DNA from: an uncultured Bacilli bacterium
Lineage (GTDB): Bacteria > Bacillota_I > Bacilli_A > RF39 > UBA660
NCBI GenBank assembly: GCA_934130165.1
Contig: CAKOXO010000002.1
Location: 270,331 to 334,330 of the forward strand
Reading direction: 5' to 3'
Length of the DNA stretch: 64,000 bases
Within the stretch, counting starts at the first letter, position 1, and every line of letters starts with the position of its first letter. The translations under genes were made by a program, and so were the position numbers. Shown here piece by piece: positions 60,912-64,000 of this stretch. Below the pieces are notes generated by a model. It ran no database searches. It was not told the DNA's origin and saw nothing but the letters and a program-made list of their open reading frames with translations.

Positions 60912-61904
60912 GTCACTCGATTTAGAATTTAGTGACAAATCAGCCCTTCTTCCTAATTTATATGCATAATATCCTGCGGCAGCTATCATTGTAGCATTAT
61001 CTGTACAATATTTCATAGATGGTATAGTAACATTTAAATTTAACTCTTTTTGCAGTTTTTCAACTTCTTCTCGTAATCCTTGATTAGCAGCTACACCACC
61101 AGCTACAATTAGATTTTTTATGTTATTATCAACTAATGCTTTTTTTGTTTTTGAGATAATTGACTCTATAGCAACATGTTGAAATGAGGCTGCCAAATCT
61201 TCCTTGTTTATTTCCTCACCATTCTGTACAAATTTATGATTTAAATTTATTACTGCACTTTTTAATCCACTAAATGAAAAATTATATGAATTATCTTGTA
61301 ATGGAACTGGTAATTTATAGCTAGGTTTACCAATGTGAGCTAACTTATCGACTTTAGGTCCACCAGGGTATTCAAGATTTATAACTCTTGCTACCTTATC
61401 ATAGCATTCACCAATAGCATCATCAAGGGTACCACCCAGTTTTTCAAATTTATAGTGATCTTCCATTAAAATTAATTCTGTATGTCCTCCACTTACTACT
61501 AATGCTATTAAAGGAAAAGACATTTCTTTTTCTAAACTGTTAGCATATATATGACCTGCAATGTGGTGAACTGGGATTAATGGTTTATTATAAACAAATG
61601 CTAATGTTTTAGCAGCTTCTAACCCTACTAATAAGGAACCAATCAAGCCCGGACCATAAGTTATAGCTATAGCATCTATATCATCCATTGTCATATTAGC
61701 TCTAGTCAAACATTCTTCAATTACTATTGTAATATTCTTAACATGATGACGACTAGCAATCTCTGGAACAACACCACCATAATTTTTATGAACATCTATT
61801 TGTGACGATATTACTGTGGATATATCAACTCTACCATTTTTAACAATTGAGGCACTAGTTTCATCACAACTACTTTCAATTCCTAATATATATGTATCTT
61901 TCAT
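60900..61904 (-). CDS. tsaD: tRNA N6-threonylcarbamoyladenosine transferase TsaD
   Basis: 334 aa from the ATG at 61902-61904. A GTG start at 61916 is also possible. ASKHA ATPase fold: LGIESSCDETSAS, VPEIASRHHVKNI, VHHIAGHIYAN (metal-binding H-x-x-x-H), VSGGHTELIL, LGGTLDDAIGEC and GGVAANQGLREEVE. It makes t6A at position 37 of ANN-decoding tRNAs with TsaB and TsaE. Last of tsaE-tsaB-rimI-tsaD. A terminator hairpin at 61944-61971 lies before it, so it may also have its own promoter. Confidence 0.95.
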   Translation of the reverse strand: MKDTYILGIESSCDETSASIVKNGRVDISTVISSQIDVHKNYGGVVPEIASRHHVKNITIVIEECLTRANMTMDDIDAIAITYGPGLIGSLLVGLEAAKTLAFVYNKPLIPVHHIAGHIYANSLEKEMSFPLIALVVSGGHTELILMEDHYKFEKLGGTLDDAIGECYDKVARVINLEYPGGPKVDKLAHIGKPSYKLPVPLQDNSYNFSFSGLKSAVINLNHKFVQNGEEINKEDLAASFQHVAIESIISKTKKALVDNNIKNLIVAGGVAANQGLREEVEKLQKELNLNVTIPSMKYCTDNATMIAAAGYYAYKLGRRADLSLNSKSSDKLN

Positions 61905-61943
61905 AACAACTATCACTTCACTTCCAAATTATTTTAACATAAA

Positions 61944-61971
61944 AGACTCTTTTTTTCCACATAAAGAGTCT
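61944..61971 (-). terminator. hairpin terminator between rimI and tsaD
   Basis: AGACTCTTT and AAAGAGTCT (9 bp) with a minus-strand TTTATG tail, so partial termination inside the tsa operon is possible. Confidence 0.65.
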
Positions 61972-61973
61972 CT

Positions 61974-62372
61974 TTATTTAACATCTCTTACCATAAGAAT
62001 TCCATCAATCCCATTGTAATATCCTTTTCTAGTAGCTTTAGGTACAAAATCAAATTTTTTATAGAGTTTTATAGCGGGATAATTATCAATTTTTACCTCA
62101 AGTGAAATTGTTTTATCCACATTTTCTGTGACAAACTTTAAAAGTTTAGTGCCTAATCCACAATTTCTATGGATATTTTCTACCTCAATCTGATTTATTT
62201 CCACTCTTTCATAGATATCACTATAGTATATATATCCAACAACCTTATTATTTTCTATATATACATATATCTTTGCAAAAGGATTCATATTAAGTTCATT
62301 AGTTATATATTCACTATCTAAAAACGAATCATCTAGAATAGAAATATTATTTTTATTGACCTCTATTATCAA
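61974..62372 (-). CDS. GNAT acetyltransferase, RimI-like
   Basis: 132 aa GNAT fold: a first strand with NISILDDSF, DIYERVEINQIEVE, RNCGLGTKLLKFV (pyrophosphate-binding loop of the R/Q-x-x-G-x-G/A type) and a YDF-like KFDFVPKATRKGYY end. Neighbouring tsaB and tsaD place it as RimI, which acetylates the N-terminus of ribosomal protein S18. It is 2 bases after tsaB. Confidence 0.8.
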   Translation of the reverse strand: MIIEVNKNNISILDDSFLDSEYITNELNMNPFAKIYVYIENNKVVGYIYYSDIYERVEINQIEVENIHRNCGLGTKLLKFVTENVDKTISLEVKIDNYPAIKLYKKFDFVPKATRKGYYNGIDGILMVRDVK

Positions 62373-62374
62373 TA

Positions 62375-62992
62375 CTATAGCCTGCTTTCTTCAGCTTCAG
62401 TTAATTTCAAATATTCTGGATTAACCCCATGAGGATTTAGAGCTTTTTTTTGACAAAATTTATTAACTATTTTTAGAATATTTGGTTTATAGGAACACTT
62501 ATCACCATCTAAAGCAATGTCATCTTTTGTAATGAAAACGTAATTATTATCTTTTAAATGTTCCATTAAAGTTTCTAATTTTATATGCTGTGGTTTAAGT
62601 ATTTCTTCATCATCTTTATAAATTGCACCATATACATATCCTCTTCTAGCATCAATAATAGGAACCAACATTCTATCTTCTTCACAAGAACATGCCATAG
62701 CTTCCAAACTAGTAATAGGAATAATTGGTATATTAAGACTCCAAGCGTAAACTTTTGCAATAGTAAGTCCTACTCTAATTCCTGTAAAAGATCCAGGTCC
62801 ATTAACGACAATAATTTTATCTATATCATTTGGTTTAAGATTATTTTCACTAAACATTTCAGCTATTTTAGGTAAAGCTAGCTTAGATAAATCCAATTGA
62901 AGATTTTCCTGAACTTCTGAATTTAATTTACCATCACAAACTATTCCAGTATATAGATAACTAGATGAAGTATCTATATAAAGTATTCTCAT
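62375..62992 (-). CDS. tsaB: tRNA threonylcarbamoyladenosine biosynthesis protein TsaB
   Basis: 205 aa, an inactive ASKHA relative of TsaD. ILYIDTSSSYLYTGI, VVNGPGSFTGIRVGLTIAK and ITSLEAMA are the conserved blocks. It holds the TsaBDE complex together as a scaffold. It overlaps tsaE by 4 bases (ATGA). Confidence 0.9.
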   Translation of the reverse strand: MRILYIDTSSSYLYTGIVCDGKLNSEVQENLQLDLSKLALPKIAEMFSENNLKPNDIDKIIVVNGPGSFTGIRVGLTIAKVYAWSLNIPIIPITSLEAMACSCEEDRMLVPIIDARRGYVYGAIYKDDEEILKPQHIKLETLMEHLKDNNYVFITKDDIALDGDKCSYKPNILKIVNKFCQKKALNPHGVNPEYLKLTEAEESRL

Positions 62993-63441
62993 ATAACTGC
63001 CTCACAAATTTCCTCATACTTTTTTCCATGGGGAATTAAAGTAATACTTCTTGTATTTTCATCTACTACTCTAAACTTAATATCTAATCTTTTATCTGGT
63101 AAATAATCTGTAATAGTATCACTCCATTCAATAATGGTTATACCACCTTTAGTATAATATTCTTCTATTCCTAAATCATCAACCTTGCCATCTAATCTAT
63201 ATACATCCATATGATACAAAGGCATTTCACCAGAATTATATTCTTTTATAATATTAAAAGTAGGAGAAGTAATATCTTCATCTATTTCTAATGATTTAGC
63301 AAAGCCTTTAGTGAAAACTGTTTTTCCACTTCCTAAATCACCTTCTAAGCATATTACCATATTTTTAAACTTTTCTGATTCAATATTTTGAGCTAGTTCT
63401 ATAGTTTCATTTTCAGAATATGTTACTACTTTATAATTCAT
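62989..63441 (-). CDS. tsaE: tRNA threonylcarbamoyladenosine biosynthesis ATPase TsaE
   Basis: 150 aa P-loop protein with GDLGSGKTVFTKGFAKSL (Walker A), SPTFNIIKEY, and ITIIEWSDTITDYLP. It drives t6A synthesis by the TsaB-TsaD complex. First gene of the operon, 120 bases downstream of the 5S rRNA. Its stop codon is TGA, overlapping the tsaB ATG, which confirms TGA as a stop here. Confidence 0.94.
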   Translation of the reverse strand: MNYKVVTYSENETIELAQNIESEKFKNMVICLEGDLGSGKTVFTKGFAKSLEIDEDITSPTFNIIKEYNSGEMPLYHMDVYRLDGKVDDLGIEEYYTKGGITIIEWSDTITDYLPDKRLDIKFRVVDENTRSITLIPHGKKYEEICEAVI

Positions 63442-63467
63442 TTTTCATCACCTTTTTATATTATATC

Positions 63468-63490
63468 AAAAAAAAAGAGTTATACAACTC
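63468..63490 (-). terminator. possible rRNA-operon terminator
   Basis: Minus-strand GAGTT and AACTC stem with a 4-base loop followed by a long T run (A-run 63468-63476). Only 5 bp, so it is weak, but it is in the right place after 5S. Confidence 0.5.
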
Positions 63491-63561
63491 CTAATAACTA
63501 TTTTATAAAAATATTTACAATATTAGATATATAATAAATATTAAATTTTACCAAAAAAAAA

Positions 63562-63665
63562 CTTGGCTACTTCCTATTTTTGCATACACTATCGTCGGCG
63601 TAAAGTGGCTTAACTTCTGTGTTCGGGATGGGAACAGGTGTACCCCACTTGCTATCGTAACCAAG
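63562..63665 (-). rRNA. rrf: 5S ribosomal RNA
   Basis: Minus strand begins TTGGTTACGATAGC with GTGGGGTACACCTGTTCCCA and CGAACACAGAAGTTAAGC, the standard 5S core, and ends AGTAGCCAAG. About 104 nt. It follows the 23S gene by about 65 bases in the usual 23S-5S order. Confidence 0.93.
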
Positions 63666-63729
63666 TAAAATATAGAGAAATAATTCTCTGAAAACTAAGA
63701 TATTGTGTCCATCAAATTAATTAAATATG

Positions 63730-64000
<271 letters not shown>

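Noticed and set aside
62585..62875. A plus-strand reading frame in tsaB
   Set aside because: Opposite-strand shadow of a well-supported gene.

Overview
The window is 64 kb of very AT-rich, densely coded bacterial chromosome; almost every gene is on the minus strand. The gene set points to an uncultured, strictly or mostly anaerobic low-GC Gram-positive (Bacillota, plausibly a gut Bacilli/Erysipelotrichales/RF39-like lineage). Evidence: the rlmN-prpC-prkC(PASTA)-rsgA-rpe order, the class III ribonucleotide reductase nrdD-nrdG, a sortase with a SpaA-type pilin/adhesin, AGGAGG-like ribosome binding sites, and ATGA stop/start overlaps showing that TGA is a real stop codon. The taxonomic placement is inference; the 23S and 5S sequence at the right end would settle it.

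Layout. 1-8.2 kb: a broken ketopantoate-reductase-like gene, a repeat protein of unknown function, and an efflux-rich stretch (MATE-like, MFS, ABC exporter, AraC regulator) with an alpha/beta hydrolase. 8.4-10.2 kb: a beta-helix adhesin-like protein with a WxL-like tail but no signal peptide. 10.3-17.8 kb: a tight nine-gene operon holding a 5'-nucleotidase/nucleoside-hydrolase fusion, a YgjV-like membrane protein, two histidine phosphatases, two HD phosphohydrolases, a PHP phosphoesterase and two MFS-like transporters. I regard this as the best candidate for an undescribed system, probably nucleotide or phospho-metabolite breakdown or salvage. Its last gene has been frameshifted by a fresh 40-bp tandem duplication. 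18-21 kb: a three-gene ABC-2 exporter. 21.1-28.8 kb: accessory genes, including a relative of phage thymine-hypermodification enzymes, a DUF11 protein followed by a decayed collagen-like gene, a GT8 glycosyltransferase, a PHP/zinc-finger pair, and an IS3-family remnant fused to a truncated FtsX permease.

28.8-53.3 kb is mostly core genome: miaB, a CsoR-regulated metal P-type ATPase, TSCPD protein, dut-nrdG-nrdD with a divergent Crp/Fnr regulator and a clear shared operator, tex, a 3D-domain wall protein, rpe-rsgA-prkC-prpC-rlmN, a Bax-inhibitor-like protein, a sugar nucleotidyltransferase and pcrA. 53.3-56.9 kb holds a membrane protein, a sortase and its thioester/SpaA adhesin. 57.1-59.7 kb is a plus-strand SsuABC/ThiXYZ-type ABC importer. 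59.7-63.4 kb has fucO and the tsaE-tsaB-rimI-tsaD t6A cluster. The window ends with 5S and the 3' part of 23S rRNA, transcribed leftward.

Intergenic spaces are short (no gene-free stretch above 300 bases). Many end in clear hairpin-plus-U terminators, which let the operons be drawn. Protein functions come from motif recognition only; no database search was run.
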